From contig NZ_AORL01000010.1 in NCBI RefSeq assembly GCF_000383095.1, forward strand, positions 372,001-436,000: DNA of 64,000 bases, read 5' to 3'. The DNA comes from Sphingomonas sp. PR090111-T3T-6A (lineage in GTDB: Bacteria > Pseudomonadota > Alphaproteobacteria > Sphingomonadales > Sphingomonadaceae). Under the pieces are notes generated by a model. That model was not told where the DNA came from and did not search any database. It saw only the letters and a list, made by a program, of their open reading frames with translations. Shown piece after piece: positions 34,013 to 43,362 of the stretch (the stretch's first letter is position 1; every line of letters begins with the position of its first letter). Made by a program: the position numbers and the translations under genes.

Positions 34013-35932
34013 TCAGGAGGGCTGGTGGCTGAGCTTGCCCAGCGCGCGCCAGCGGCGCTCCTCGCTGATCGCGGGGGGCTCGCCGCGATCCTCGGCCGAG
34101 GGGCGGGCGTCGCGGATCAGCGCGGTGGGGCGCAGCTCCTCGGGGATCAGGAACAGCCGCCGCCGCAGCGTCAGCGCGCCGAGCGAGGCGCGGGACGTCC
34201 ACGCCACCAGCAGCGGCGCAGCCAGCAGGCCCGCGAAGATCGGCGCCATCCAGATCGCGGACTGCACGCCCAGCACCGCCGCCACCGCCATCACCCCGCC
34301 GACCGCGAGGTGCCAGCGATTGTGCCGCGCCGCATCCGACAGCGAGATGCCGTCGGAGACGCGGTTCTGCGCTTCCCAGCCGCTCTTGCGGCCGCGCAGG
34401 ATGTCGATGACGGCGAGCGTCTGCGTCATCATCATCATCGGCGCGACAAGGACGGAGAGCGGGATGTCGAGCGCCACGCTCTTCACCAGCGCCTTGCCGC
34501 CGCCGAAGCCGCCGCGCCGCTGGGGCTCCTGCAACATCCACCACACCGCCATCAGCTTCGGCCCGAACAGCAGCACGAGCGTCAGCGCGAGCAGCCAGCC
34601 GGACGGTGCGATGATCTGGATCTCGCCCTCCGAATGGGCCGCCACGATGGCGCTCACGCCGAGCAGCATCAGCCACAGCGGCGAGGTGAGATAGGCGGAC
34701 GCGCCCATCAGCAACTGGAGGCGGCTGACCCAGTGCAGCCCGGCGGTGTCCAGCACGCGCAGATGCTGGAGATTGCCCTGGCACCAGCGGCGGTCGCGCT
34801 GGGCGTGCTCGACGAAGGTGGGCGGATATTCCTCGTAGGTGCCGTCCTGCATCGCGACCATGTGGCACGCCCAGCCGCGCCGGCGCAGCAGCGCCGCCTC
34901 GTACATGTCGTGGCTCATGATGTGGCCGCCGAACGGCTCCGGCCCCGGCAGCTTGGGCAAGCCGCAGGCTTCGGCGAAAGCGGTGACGCGGATGATCGCG
35001 TTATGCCCCCAGAAGCTCGCCTCCGCGCCCGACCACCAGAGCAGCCCCGCCGAGAAGACCGGCCCGTAGAGCCTTGCTGCGAACTGCTGCCAGCGCGCGA
35101 ACAGCGTGTCGCCGCCGATCACCATCGGGATCGTCTGGAGCAGGCCGACGCGCGGGTGACGGTCCATGGCGGCGGCGAGGCGCATCACGGCCGCGCCGCT
35201 CATCAGGCTGTCCGCGTCGAGGATCAGCATATAGTCATAGCCGCCGCCATGACGGTGCACCCAGTCGGCGATGTTGCCGGGCTTGCGCCCCTCGTTGACG
35301 AGGCGGCGGCGATACCAGATCGGCAGCGGGCTGATCGCGCGCAGGCGGCGCACGGCGCGATGCTCGGCGACTTCGCGTTCCGGCCGGCTGTCGCTCAGCA
35401 CGAAGATCTCGAACAGGTCCGTGCCGCCGGCCGCCGCGATCGAGCGCGTCATGGCGCGTAGCCGTGCGAAGACGGGCTCCACCTCCTCGTTGTGGATCGG
35501 GAGCAGGATCGCGGTGCGTCCGGTGGGCCGCGCGGAGGGGGCCGCCGCCGGCGTCGGCACCGAGCGGCCCGACATCAGCAGCAGGAAGCCCGCGAAGGCG
35601 TTGAGGAAGCCGAAGGCGATCCAGCCGAACAGCGCGAAGAACAGCAGCATCAGCACCACGTCGGTGCCGGAGATGCCGTCGCTCGACAGGCTGCGCGTGA
35701 TCTCGCCCGCGCCGAACGTGCCGATCACCAGCGTGCCGAGCACGAGCAGCAGCCGCCGCTCCAGCATCCCGTGCGGCGAGGTGCGCGGCGGGGCGACCGG
35801 ATCGGGCGCGGTGTCGAGCGACTGGATCGGCATCGCGATCGGCGTCTCGAGGGGCATGTCGGGCGCGGCGTGGCTCGGCCCCCAGGGGCGGCCGGCGGCG
35901 GGGCCGGCCGATCCGCTTCGGTTGTCGTTCAA
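34013..35932 (-). CDS. opgH: Glucans biosynthesis glucosyltransferase OpgH/MdoH
   Basis: About 639 residues. GT2 core: ILLPIHNEE, ILDADSLMSG, the acceptor MSHDMYEAALL and the processive QRDRRWCQGN motif. Two membrane segments lie before the core and several after. It polymerises UDP-glucose into the beta-1,2 backbone of osmoregulated periplasmic glucans. The start is unsure: TTG 35932 with GAGGA upstream was chosen, and in-frame ATGs exist both upstream and downstream. Its usual partner opgG lies upstream but is frameshifted. Confidence 0.88.
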   Translation of the reverse strand: MNDNRSGSAGPAAGRPWGPSHAAPDMPLETPIAMPIQSLDTAPDPVAPPRTSPHGMLERRLLLVLGTLVIGTFGAGEITRSLSSDGISGTDVVLMLLFFALFGWIAFGFLNAFAGFLLLMSGRSVPTPAAAPSARPTGRTAILLPIHNEEVEPVFARLRAMTRSIAAAGGTDLFEIFVLSDSRPEREVAEHRAVRRLRAISPLPIWYRRRLVNEGRKPGNIADWVHRHGGGYDYMLILDADSLMSGAAVMRLAAAMDRHPRVGLLQTIPMVIGGDTLFARWQQFAARLYGPVFSAGLLWWSGAEASFWGHNAIIRVTAFAEACGLPKLPGPEPFGGHIMSHDMYEAALLRRRGWACHMVAMQDGTYEEYPPTFVEHAQRDRRWCQGNLQHLRVLDTAGLHWVSRLQLLMGASAYLTSPLWLMLLGVSAIVAAHSEGEIQIIAPSGWLLALTLVLLFGPKLMAVWWMLQEPQRRGGFGGGKALVKSVALDIPLSVLVAPMMMMTQTLAVIDILRGRKSGWEAQNRVSDGISLSDAARHNRWHLAVGGVMAVAAVLGVQSAIWMAPIFAGLLAAPLLVAWTSRASLGALTLRRRLFLIPEELRPTALIRDARPSAEDRGEPPAISEERRWRALGKLSHQPS

Positions 35933-36068
35933 GCGTCCATCCTCGTCATGCAAGGAACGGCCGGCGCCCGCAGCCATCCGTCGGTCCCGGCCGCTGTGCC
36001 GCAACGATGCCGCCCAGACAACCCGGCCGCGTCAGGGCGGTTCCATGCCACGATGGGTGTGCGGTGCG

Positions 36069-37600
36069 TCATCGGCCGGGGATCTGCGCCAGGCAGACTT
36101 CGGTAAGCGGCGTGCTGCCCTGGCGAAGGGCGGCGCGGATGTCGACGGGCTCATGGCCGTCGGGCGTGATGTCGGCCATCAGGCGCCAGCGATCGGGCTG
36201 GCCGACCACGGGGTAGGCGACCACGCCCTCGGCCTTGCCGCGCCCGACGCTCAGGTCCGCGCGGACGCCGCTCGACCGGCCGAGGCCGCTCAGCGCCCTG
36301 CCCTCGAAATCGATCACGATCTTGGTGGCGCCCGCGACGACGGGCTGGCCGGGGCGACCGGCCGCGCCGCGCCAGTCGTCGACCACGCGGGCCGGGCCCT
36401 CGGGCAGCGGCTCGCCGGCGATCCAGCGCAGGCGATAGGCGAGATCGATCTGCTGGCCGGCCTTCGCAGGCTCGGCGGGCGTCCAGAAGGCGACGATATT
36501 GTCGTTGGTCTCGTCGGTGGTGGAAAGCTCCACCAGCATCACCGAGCCGGCCCCCCAATCCCCCCTGGGCTCGACCCAGAGCGAGGGACGCTTCTCGTAG
36601 AAGACGCCATCGTCCTGATAATGGTCGTGCTTGCGGTCGCGCTGGAGCAGGCCGAAGCCGCGCGGATTGTGGTCCGCGAAGCTGTTGGCGGTCGGCCCGT
36701 TGGGGTTGGAGAGCGGGCGCCACAGTCGCTCGCCGCTGCCGTTCAGGATCAGCAGTCCGTCGGAATCGTGGATCTCGGGCCGCCAGTCGGTCGCGCGGGC
36801 GCGCTCGGCCTGATCGTACCAGAACATGCTGGTCAGCGGGGCGAGGCCAAGGCGCGCGATGTCGCGGCGCAGGTGGAGGGTCAACTCGACATCCTGAATC
36901 ACGCCCGCATCGGTCTTGCGGTTGGTGAAGCGATAGGCGCCGACTACGCTCGGCCCTTCGAGCAGCGCGTCGACCAGCAGCGACCCGTCCGCCCCGCGAC
37001 CCAGCCAGAAGCGGGTGAAGGCAGGAAACTCTTCCGTTTCCGGCCCGCCGCTGTTGATCGAGATGCCGCGTGCGGAGAGGCCATATTGGTCGAGCGCGCC
37101 GGCCGAACGGAAGTAGGAAGCGCCCGCGAAGGCCAGCCAGTCGCTGGTGCCCGCCGCGTTCATCGCGCGGAAGCCCGAGAAGCCGCCATGGCTGCCCAGC
37201 GCCGCGAGCGGGCCGTCCGCCGGCATGTCGAACAGAGCGGGGCTGTAGTGGAAGGGCCGCGCCATATTGCCCTCGACGAGGAAGATCTCGACCGGGGTGG
37301 GCTGGAAATGGTTGATCGGGAAGAAGCGCACGCCGCCGCTGCCGGGCCCGCGCAACTGCGTCGCGGCGGCCTTGTACTGGACGGCGTTCAGCGCGTCATA
37401 GTCGATCCGCCCGACACCGGCGGGCGGGGGCGGGGGGGCGTCCAGGGCCGGCGGGCGAGCGCCGCGGCGTCCGCCTTCAGTCTCTCCCAGGAGAAGGGAT
37501 GCGCGTCTCCCCGGGTGGCGGCCGCCCAGAGGGGGCCGGAAGGCAGGGCGGCGACAGCACCCAGCGCGGCGAGGAGGTCACGTCGCGTCGTGTTGGTCAT
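36069..37600 (-). pseudogene. opgG: opgG/mdoG glucan biosynthesis protein, frameshifted in a homopolymer
   Basis: Two frames together give one OpgG. 37600 down to the tract encodes a Tat-type signal (RRDLLAALGAVAALP) and HPFSWERLKADAAALARRPW. The rest of the protein, to 36069, is in another frame, beginning GVGRIDYDALNAVQYKA and containing FFPINHFQPTPVEIF. The frames meet at G7 on the plus strand (37432-37438). One more base there would restore about 510 residues, the normal family length. OpgG is a periplasmic protein that branches or shapes OpgH glucans. The shift may be real decay, phase variation or a sequencing error. Confidence 0.88.
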
Positions 37601-37624
37601 AACGGGAGAGATACGGCCGGCGAC

Positions 37625-37644
37625 CCCGGCTTTTCAAGGCCGGG
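37625..37644 (-). terminator. Short hairpin between L,D-transpeptidase and opgG
   Basis: The arms CCCGGC (37625-37630) and GCCGGG (37639-37644) enclose an eight-base loop. No T-run. Weak terminator or processing site at best. Confidence 0.35.
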
Positions 37645-37664
37645 TTCAACAACATGCCCTTCGA

Positions 37665-38336
37665 TCACACCTTGTCGGCGTAGATCATCCGCCCCTGACC
37701 GAGCGTCGACAACGTATCCTCGAGGTCGGCGGCGGAGAGCGCGAAGCAGCCTTCCGAGCGGCCGAGCTTGCCGTGCTGGGCGATCATGTCCGAGCCGACA
37801 TACCAGGCCGAATGCACCACGATCGCGCGTTCCTGCACGTTGCTGTTGGTGCGATCGAGGCCGTAGAGCCGGCGCGAGCGGCCGTGCTGGCCGACATAGA
37901 TGTCGCCGGTGAGGTAGGCACCGTCCGACGAGGCGGCCGAACCCACCACGTTCGAGAAGCGCGTGAGCCAGCCGGTATGCTCGGGATCGGAGCCGCGGCC
38001 GTGGGCGACGAGCAGGCTGCGGCTGCGCCCGGAATCCAGATCGACGATGTGGAAGCGCGGCTGGGACGAGGGAAGGTCGAAATCGACGAGGGCGATACGG
38101 TCCCGCTTCTGGATGCGGTCACCGTGCTTTTGCAAGGCCTGGAGCGCGCGGCGGAAGAGATCGGGGCGGATCGTCATCGGGCTGGCGGGCATCGCCGTCG
38201 CCGTCGGACGGGCGAGGCCGGGCAGGCCGCTGTTGATCTGAGCCATGGCCGGACCGGCGATCAGGCCTGCCGTCACAATCGTTCCGGTACGAAGAATGTC
38301 ACGGCGCGACAAGGCCGCCGTACGATTAAGACTCAC
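37665..38336 (-). CDS. L,D-transpeptidase catalytic domain (YkuD_2) protein
   Basis: 223 residues from a GTG (38336) preceded by AAGGAA. Tat-like signal (SRRDILRTGTIVTAGLIAGPAMA) for export to the periplasm. C-terminal catalytic region HSAWYV followed by GKLGRSEGCFAL, with the nucleophile Cys near residue 197. This murein L,D-transpeptidase-like family is related to YkuD and may cross-link or edit peptidoglycan. The frame stays open upstream to 38459, but that part lacks a ribosome site and a sensible signal. Confidence 0.83.
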   Translation of the reverse strand: MSLNRTAALSRRDILRTGTIVTAGLIAGPAMAQINSGLPGLARPTATAMPASPMTIRPDLFRRALQALQKHGDRIQKRDRIALVDFDLPSSQPRFHIVDLDSGRSRSLLVAHGRGSDPEHTGWLTRFSNVVGSAASSDGAYLTGDIYVGQHGRSRRLYGLDRTNSNVQERAIVVHSAWYVGSDMIAQHGKLGRSEGCFALSAADLEDTLSTLGQGRMIYADKV

Positions 38337-38489
38337 CCACAAATTCCTTGCTGTTCGCCCAACTATCCCGATGCCCCTTATAACAGAGGGCGATACAGGG
38401 CTTCGATAACAAGTGGGGATCGTTCCGGGACATTGGGGGTCGTTCGGCGTGGTTAACACACCGCTCGTCGCTCTGGAGGCGTCGATCCC

Positions 38490-39728
38490 TTAAGAAGTGT
38501 GACGGATTGGGGTCGTCGTCGGCATCCGATCATGATCCAGCGCGGCGATCATTGCGCCGTCCTGATCGTAAGGATCGGAATAGGTCTCGACCTCGCCATT
38601 TTCATCCGGAGCGGCGGTGAAATACACGACGTAGACGGGCATCGTCTTCTGCACTTGCAGCGTGCGCGTCGTGTAGGTGGACATGGCATTGTCCACCCGG
38701 TCGGGGCTCGCGAGCTGGGCGGCGAGGCGGGCGATGTCCTTCACGCGGATGCAGCCGTGGCTGAGCGCGCGGTCGGGCTTGTCGAACAGGACTTTGGCCG
38801 GCGTGTCGTGCAGGTAGATCGCATAGGCGTTGGGCATGTCGATCTTCACGCGGCCGAGCGCGTTCTGCGGGCCGGGGCGCTGGCGGATGCGGATCTGCCC
38901 GTTGCCGGCGCGCCCGACGACATAGCCCTTGGCGCCGGGATGGACGCGCCCCTCGGCCAGCACGGTGGGCGGCAGGGTCCACCACGGATTGACGATGATC
39001 GAGCCGACATTCGCCGAGATAAGCGGCGTCGGCGTCTTGCGCGCGCCCACCACGACGTCGTGCATCGCGACCGGGGCGTCGCGCTCGTAAAGCGCCAGCC
39101 GGTAGGTCGGCACGTTCACCCAGATATAGTCGTCGCCCAGCGTCCGCGGCATCCAGCGCCAGCGCTCCATCGAGGCGCGGATATGGGCGATGCGGGCCGG
39201 CTCGCTGGCGGGCGTGTCGGCGAGCGCCTTGCGCAGCGCGACATAACGGGGGTCGCGGGGCAGCAGGCCGGTCAGATACGCCGGGAGGCGGCCTTCGTTG
39301 ACGGCGTTGGCGAGATCGACCTCGCGTGCCGCGACCGGCGGCACGGGATTGCCGATATGCCAGTTGAACTTCTCGCGGTGGACGATGCGGCCATAGGCAT
39401 AGTCATGCGCCAGCGCGATCGCGGAGCTGGTCGCCAGCGCGTCGCGCGCGGGGCCGGACAGGCCGGACTTCACCGCATCGGCCAGCGCGGCCTTCTGGTA
39501 ATCGGCCGGGCGCAACCCCTCGTCGCGGGATGCCTCGACGGCGGCGAGCAACTGGTTCACGGTCGCCGCCGACCAATGCGGCTTCGGAGGCGGCGGCGGT
39601 GGCGCGGGCTGCGCGACGGACGGGGAAGGCTTCCCCGACCAGTCGTGGTGGAGCGCCGCCCAGCCGGCCATGAGCGTCGCAGCCGCGGCCAGCGGCAAGG
39701 TCACAGCGGCGGCACGCGGCGTCGACAT
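38490..39728 (-). CDS. L,D-transpeptidase, YcbB/LdtD-like
   Basis: 412 residues. N-terminal signal/anchor (residues ~5-25), Pro-rich linker, a scaffold domain (HWSAATVNQLLAAVEASRDEG and YGRIVHREKFNW, the peptidoglycan-binding-like region of YcbB), then the YkuD catalytic domain with IYLHDTP and LSHGCIRVKD (nucleophile Cys near 326). It makes 3-3 cross-links in peptidoglycan or attaches proteins to it. Lies between another L,D-transpeptidase and a D,D-carboxypeptidase, which would supply tetrapeptide donors. Confidence 0.9.
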   Translation of the reverse strand: MSTPRAAAVTLPLAAAATLMAGWAALHHDWSGKPSPSVAQPAPPPPPPKPHWSAATVNQLLAAVEASRDEGLRPADYQKAALADAVKSGLSGPARDALATSSAIALAHDYAYGRIVHREKFNWHIGNPVPPVAAREVDLANAVNEGRLPAYLTGLLPRDPRYVALRKALADTPASEPARIAHIRASMERWRWMPRTLGDDYIWVNVPTYRLALYERDAPVAMHDVVVGARKTPTPLISANVGSIIVNPWWTLPPTVLAEGRVHPGAKGYVVGRAGNGQIRIRQRPGPQNALGRVKIDMPNAYAIYLHDTPAKVLFDKPDRALSHGCIRVKDIARLAAQLASPDRVDNAMSTYTTRTLQVQKTMPVYVVYFTAAPDENGEVETYSDPYDQDGAMIAALDHDRMPTTTPIRHTS

Positions 39729-39802
39729 GCGGACCCCTTCGGGGCTGCCCCTTACTCGGCATGCCGGGAATGTCCGGCGCGGACGCTCACCCTATGCCCA
39801 AC

Positions 39803-40993
39803 TCAGCGGCGATGTCGATGCGTTGCTTTTCGGTGCGTCGCAGATTCGTGCTTCGCCTTCGTCCTGGCTTTGGCCTTGGTCGCGCGGGCATGGCGCGCCG
39901 GGGCGGCATGGTGGCGGGGGGAAACGCGCCGGTCGCTATCGTCGGCCGCGCCCTGCTCGACGGGCGGCTCGATCCGGAGCGCGGGATGGTCGAGCGTCGG
40001 CAGCATCGCGGCGACCGTCGCCACTTGGCCCACCGCCCGGCGATCGAGCACGGAGAAGCCCGCCTCCAGCAGCGCCGCCGCGTCGCGGTTGCGCACCACG
40101 ATGCTCGGCTCGCCCAGCACCACCGCGATCAGGCGCCGGTCGCCCCGCTCCGCCGAGGCAGCCAGCGTGAAGCCGGAATCGACGGTGTAGCCGGTCTTGA
40201 TCCCGTCCAGCCCGACCATCTTGCCGAGCAGATGGTTGTGATTGATGAGCGTCGAGCGCTGCCACACGAAGTTCCGCTCGCCGAAATAGCGGTAGAAGCG
40301 CGGATGGTCGTGGATCAGGGCCACCGACAGGATGGCGAGGTCGCGCGCCGTGGTGACGTTGGTGGAATCGGTGAGGCCCGAGGCGTTGGCATAATGCGTG
40401 TTGCGCATCCCCAGCATCCGCGCCTTGGCGTTCATCATGTCGACGAAGGCGGGCTCGGAGCCGCCGAGCTTCTCCGCCAACGCGACGGCGATGTCGTTGG
40501 CCGACTTCACCGCCACGACGGAGATCGCGTTGTCCACGCTGATGCTCTGCCCGACGGCGAGGCCGAGGCGCGAGGGCTGCTGCGCCGCCGCATGACGCGA
40601 GACGAAGACCGGATCGCTGATCTTGATCCGCCCGGATTCGAGCGCATCGAACGTCAGGTACAGCGTCATCATCTTGGTGAGCGAGGCGGGGTGGCGCGGC
40701 TCGTCCGGCGCGTTGGTGTAGAGCGTCTCGCGCGTGTTCGCATCGACGAGGAAGGCCGCGTAGCGCGGCTTGATCGCCTGCGCGGGCGTGATGACCCCCA
40801 GGAGGACCGCCAGCGTCGCGGCAATCCAGATCGCCAGTGCGCCCGAAACGGAACGGTGCGCAGGATGAGTCGGCAAAAGCACCGCGCGCCTGCCCGTGCG
40901 CGGCGTGAAATGAGGAATCCGCAAGCTTCCAGCCCTGAAAAACGAGGCGGAGCGCCTCAAGGGAAAGATAGGCCGCGCAACCCCGATCGCCAA
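39803..40993 (-). CDS. D-alanyl-D-alanine carboxypeptidase (DacA/PBP5 family)
   Basis: 396 residues. SXXK motif S104-L-T-K107, SAN at 164-166 and KTG at 266-268 are all intact, in the order of S11 peptidases. Hydrophobic export segment around residues 50-72 ending AQA. The C-terminal tail is rich in Ala, Lys, Arg and His in place of the usual PBP5 amphipathic helix. It removes the terminal D-Ala from pentapeptides in the periplasm. The first ~38 residues look dispensable, so a later GTG start is possible. Confidence 0.9.
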   Translation of the reverse strand: MAIGVARPIFPLRRSASFFRAGSLRIPHFTPRTGRRAVLLPTHPAHRSVSGALAIWIAATLAVLLGVITPAQAIKPRYAAFLVDANTRETLYTNAPDEPRHPASLTKMMTLYLTFDALESGRIKISDPVFVSRHAAAQQPSRLGLAVGQSISVDNAISVVAVKSANDIAVALAEKLGGSEPAFVDMMNAKARMLGMRNTHYANASGLTDSTNVTTARDLAILSVALIHDHPRFYRYFGERNFVWQRSTLINHNHLLGKMVGLDGIKTGYTVDSGFTLAASAERGDRRLIAVVLGEPSIVVRNRDAAALLEAGFSVLDRRAVGQVATVAAMLPTLDHPALRIEPPVEQGAADDSDRRVSPRHHAAPARHARATKAKARTKAKHESATHRKATHRHRR

Positions 40994-41192
40994 CCGTTGA
41001 TGTCACGGGCGAGCGTTTCCCGTTAACGGGTGGCCGCAGCGCTCGTGCGGCCCATCGCCGGATGCGCCGCGAGGAACACCCTCGCGAGCGAGTCGATTCG
41101 CGGGCGAATCCGTTCCGGAGGCGGGTGCATCGCTTTGCCGGCGGCGGCGGATTTCCTTGCCTTTGCCCCGAATTGTGACAACCTCTTCGATG

Positions 41193-41210
41193 CTGTCACA
41201 GTGTCGTAAC
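41193..41210 (+). promoter_or_regulatory. Possible Pho box upstream of pstS
   Basis: CTGTCAC at 41193-41199, followed after four bases by the weaker half TCGTAAC (41204-41210), gives the 11-base period of PhoB sites. It lies 60-77 bases ahead of the pstS ATG. The first half fits the CTGTCAT consensus well, the second poorly. Confidence 0.5.
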
Positions 41211-41269
41211 AGGGGCTTCCTAGGGACGAGCCAGCCGGAGGGGAGTGCCGGCGTTCGGAGACACGCACC

Positions 41270-42307
41270 ATGTTCAAGACTTTCGTCGCGGCCGCCGGCG
41301 TTGCCGCGCTGTTCGCCACCGTTGCGCCCGCCGCCGACATCTCCGGCGCCGGTGCCACGTTCCCGGCCCCGGTCTATGCCAAGTGGGCCGAGGCTTATAA
41401 GGCGCAGACCGGCGTCGGCCTGAACTATCAGGCGATCGGCTCGGGCGGCGGCATCAAGCAGATCAAGGCGAAGACCGTCGATTTCGGCGCGTCCGACAAG
41501 CCGCTGAAGCCGGAAGAGCTGGACGCCGCCGGCCTCTTCCAGTTCCCGACCGTGATGGGCGGCGTCGTCCCCGTCGTGAACATCCCCGGCATCTCGGCCG
41601 GCCAGATCAAGCTGACGGGCCCGATGCTCGCGGCGATCTTCTACGGCCAGATCAAGACCTGGAACGATCCGGTCATCGCCAAGGCGAACCCGGGCGTGAA
41701 CCTGCCGTCGCTGCCGATCACCGTCGTGCACCGTTCGGACGGTTCGGGCACCACCTTCCTCTTCACCTCGTACCTGTCGATGAAGAGCAAGGCGTGGGCC
41801 GACAAGGTCGGCGCGTCTGACTCGATCAACTGGCCGACCGGCCTCGGCGGCAAGGGCAACGACGGCGTCGCCGCCTTCGTGAAGCAGACCCCGGGCTCGA
41901 TCGGCTACGTCGAGTACGCCTATGCCAAGCAGAACCACGCGGCCTATGTTCTGGTCCAGAACAAGGGCGGCAAGTATCCGCTGCCGACCGCGCAGAACTT
42001 CGGCGCGGCCGCCGCTGGCGCGCAGTGGGCGAAGGCTCCGGGCAACTACCTGCTCCTCCTCGACCAGCCGGGTGCGAACTCGTGGCCGATCACCGGCGCG
42101 ACCTTCATCCTGGTCTACAAGGATCAGTCGAACCCGCAGGCCGGCGAGCAGGTCCTGAAGTTCTACGACTGGGCCTACAAGAATGGTGATGCGGCCGCCG
42201 CGGCTCTGGACTATGTGCCGCTGCCGGCGACGGTGAAGGCGCTGATCCGCAAGCAGTGGGTCGCGAACGTCCAGGCTGGCGGCAAGCCGGTCTACGTCAG
42301 CAAGTAA
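41270..42307 (+). CDS. pstS: Phosphate ABC transporter substrate-binding protein PstS
   Basis: 345 residues. Signal peptide cut after APAA (~residue 23), then the phosphate-binding motifs ISGAGATFPAPVYAKW, IGSGGGIKQI and HRSDGSGTTFLFTSYL. The length matches PstS. It captures phosphate in the periplasm for PstCAB. Codons are strongly biased to the C/G-ending majority set, as in a highly expressed gene. First gene of pstSCAB, likely under PhoB; a GC hairpin follows its stop. Confidence 0.97.
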   Translation: MFKTFVAAAGVAALFATVAPAADISGAGATFPAPVYAKWAEAYKAQTGVGLNYQAIGSGGGIKQIKAKTVDFGASDKPLKPEELDAAGLFQFPTVMGGVVPVVNIPGISAGQIKLTGPMLAAIFYGQIKTWNDPVIAKANPGVNLPSLPITVVHRSDGSGTTFLFTSYLSMKSKAWADKVGASDSINWPTGLGGKGNDGVAAFVKQTPGSIGYVEYAYAKQNHAAYVLVQNKGGKYPLPTAQNFGAAAAGAQWAKAPGNYLLLLDQPGANSWPITGATFILVYKDQSNPQAGEQVLKFYDWAYKNGDAAAAALDYVPLPATVKALIRKQWVANVQAGGKPVYVSK

Positions 42308-42344
42308 TATCCCCGGGCTTCGGCCAGGGTATCATGTTGTGAAC

Positions 42345-42370
42345 GGCGGGGGTGCTGATGCGCCCCCGCC
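42345..42370 (+). repeat. Intercistronic hairpin between pstS and pstC
   Basis: GGCGGGGG (42345-42352) pairs perfectly with CCCCCGCC (42363-42370) across a ten-base loop, 18 bases before the pstC start. With no T-run it is a partial terminator or 3' mRNA stabiliser, which would give more PstS than channel subunits. Confidence 0.65.
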
Positions 42371-42388
42371 AACGCATAGGCGGGGTGA

Positions 42389-43351
42389 ATGACAGCCACG
42401 ACGATGGACATCGAGACGGCGTCTCAGCCAGCACGCGGGCAGGGTGCGGCGGGAGAGATGATCTTCCGCACATTGTGCTTCTCGGCTGCCACCCTGTTGA
42501 TGGCGGCGCTCGCGGGCGTCGTGGTCAGCCTTGCGATCGGCGGATGGCCTGCCTTCCGCCAGTTCGGCATCGGCTTCCTCTTCTCGAGCGAGTGGAACCC
42601 GGTCACCGAGGTCTATGGCGCGGCCGGCCCGATCGTGGGCACGATCGTCACCTCGATCCTCGCGCTCATCATCTCGCTGCCGCTGGCGCTGGGCGTGTCG
42701 GTGTTCCTCGTCGAATTCTGCCCGCGCCGCATCTCGCGGCCGATCGCGATCGCGGTCGAGCTGCTCGCCGGCATCCCCTCCATCGTCTACGGCATGTGGG
42801 GCCTGTTCGTGCTGGCGCCCTGGTTCGCGCTGCACATCCAGATGCCGCTGATGATGGATCTCGATCCCAACGGCCTGCTGGGCCGGCTCTTCGCGGGCAT
42901 TCCCAACGGCGCCAACATCTTCACCGCCTCGATGATCCTCGCGATCATGATCCTGCCTTACATGGCGGCGGTGTTCCGCGAGCTTCTGCTCACCATCCCG
43001 AGCCAGGTGCGCGAGGCGGCCTACGGCCTCGGCTCCACCAGCTTCGAGGTGGTGGCGCAGGTGATGCTGCCCTACGTCCGCCGCGGCACCGTCGGCGTCA
43101 TCATGCTCGGCCTCGGCCGCGCGCTGGGCGAGACGATGGCCGTTACCTTCATCATCGGCAACTCGCACGGCTTCCCGCACTCGCTGTTCGACAGCGGGTC
43201 GACGATCGCCTCGACGATCGCCAACGAGTTCGCCGAAGCGACCAGCGACATGCACACCTCCGCGCTCGTCGCGCTGGGCCTGGTGCTGTTCCTGCTGACC
43301 TTCGCGGTGCTCGCCACCGCCCGCGCGCTGCTCGCCAGCGACAAGCACTGA
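42389..43351 (+). CDS. pstC: Phosphate ABC transporter permease PstC
   Basis: 320 residues with six transmembrane helices. The permease EAA loop is REAAYGLGSTSFEVVAQVMLP (split: REAAYGLGST and VVAQVMLPY), and LAGIPSIVYGMWGLF is a PstC/PstA hallmark. It forms the inner-membrane channel with PstA. Follows pstS after 81 bases that hold a hairpin; 11 bases before pstA. Confidence 0.95.
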   Translation: MTATTMDIETASQPARGQGAAGEMIFRTLCFSAATLLMAALAGVVVSLAIGGWPAFRQFGIGFLFSSEWNPVTEVYGAAGPIVGTIVTSILALIISLPLALGVSVFLVEFCPRRISRPIAIAVELLAGIPSIVYGMWGLFVLAPWFALHIQMPLMMDLDPNGLLGRLFAGIPNGANIFTASMILAIMILPYMAAVFRELLLTIPSQVREAAYGLGSTSFEVVAQVMLPYVRRGTVGVIMLGLGRALGETMAVTFIIGNSHGFPHSLFDSGSTIASTIANEFAEATSDMHTSALVALGLVLFLLTFAVLATARALLASDKH

Positions 43352-43362
43352 GGACGGATCGC

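Noticed and set aside
35271-38456. Plus-strand 1061-codon open frame
   Set aside because: It covers opgH, opgG and the L,D-transpeptidase in antisense. Its length reflects GC-rich codon bias; no domain is visible.
42305-42388. The pstS-pstC hairpin as a full terminator
   Set aside because: No T-run follows and pstC has no separate promoter that I can see, so partial termination or mRNA protection is more likely.
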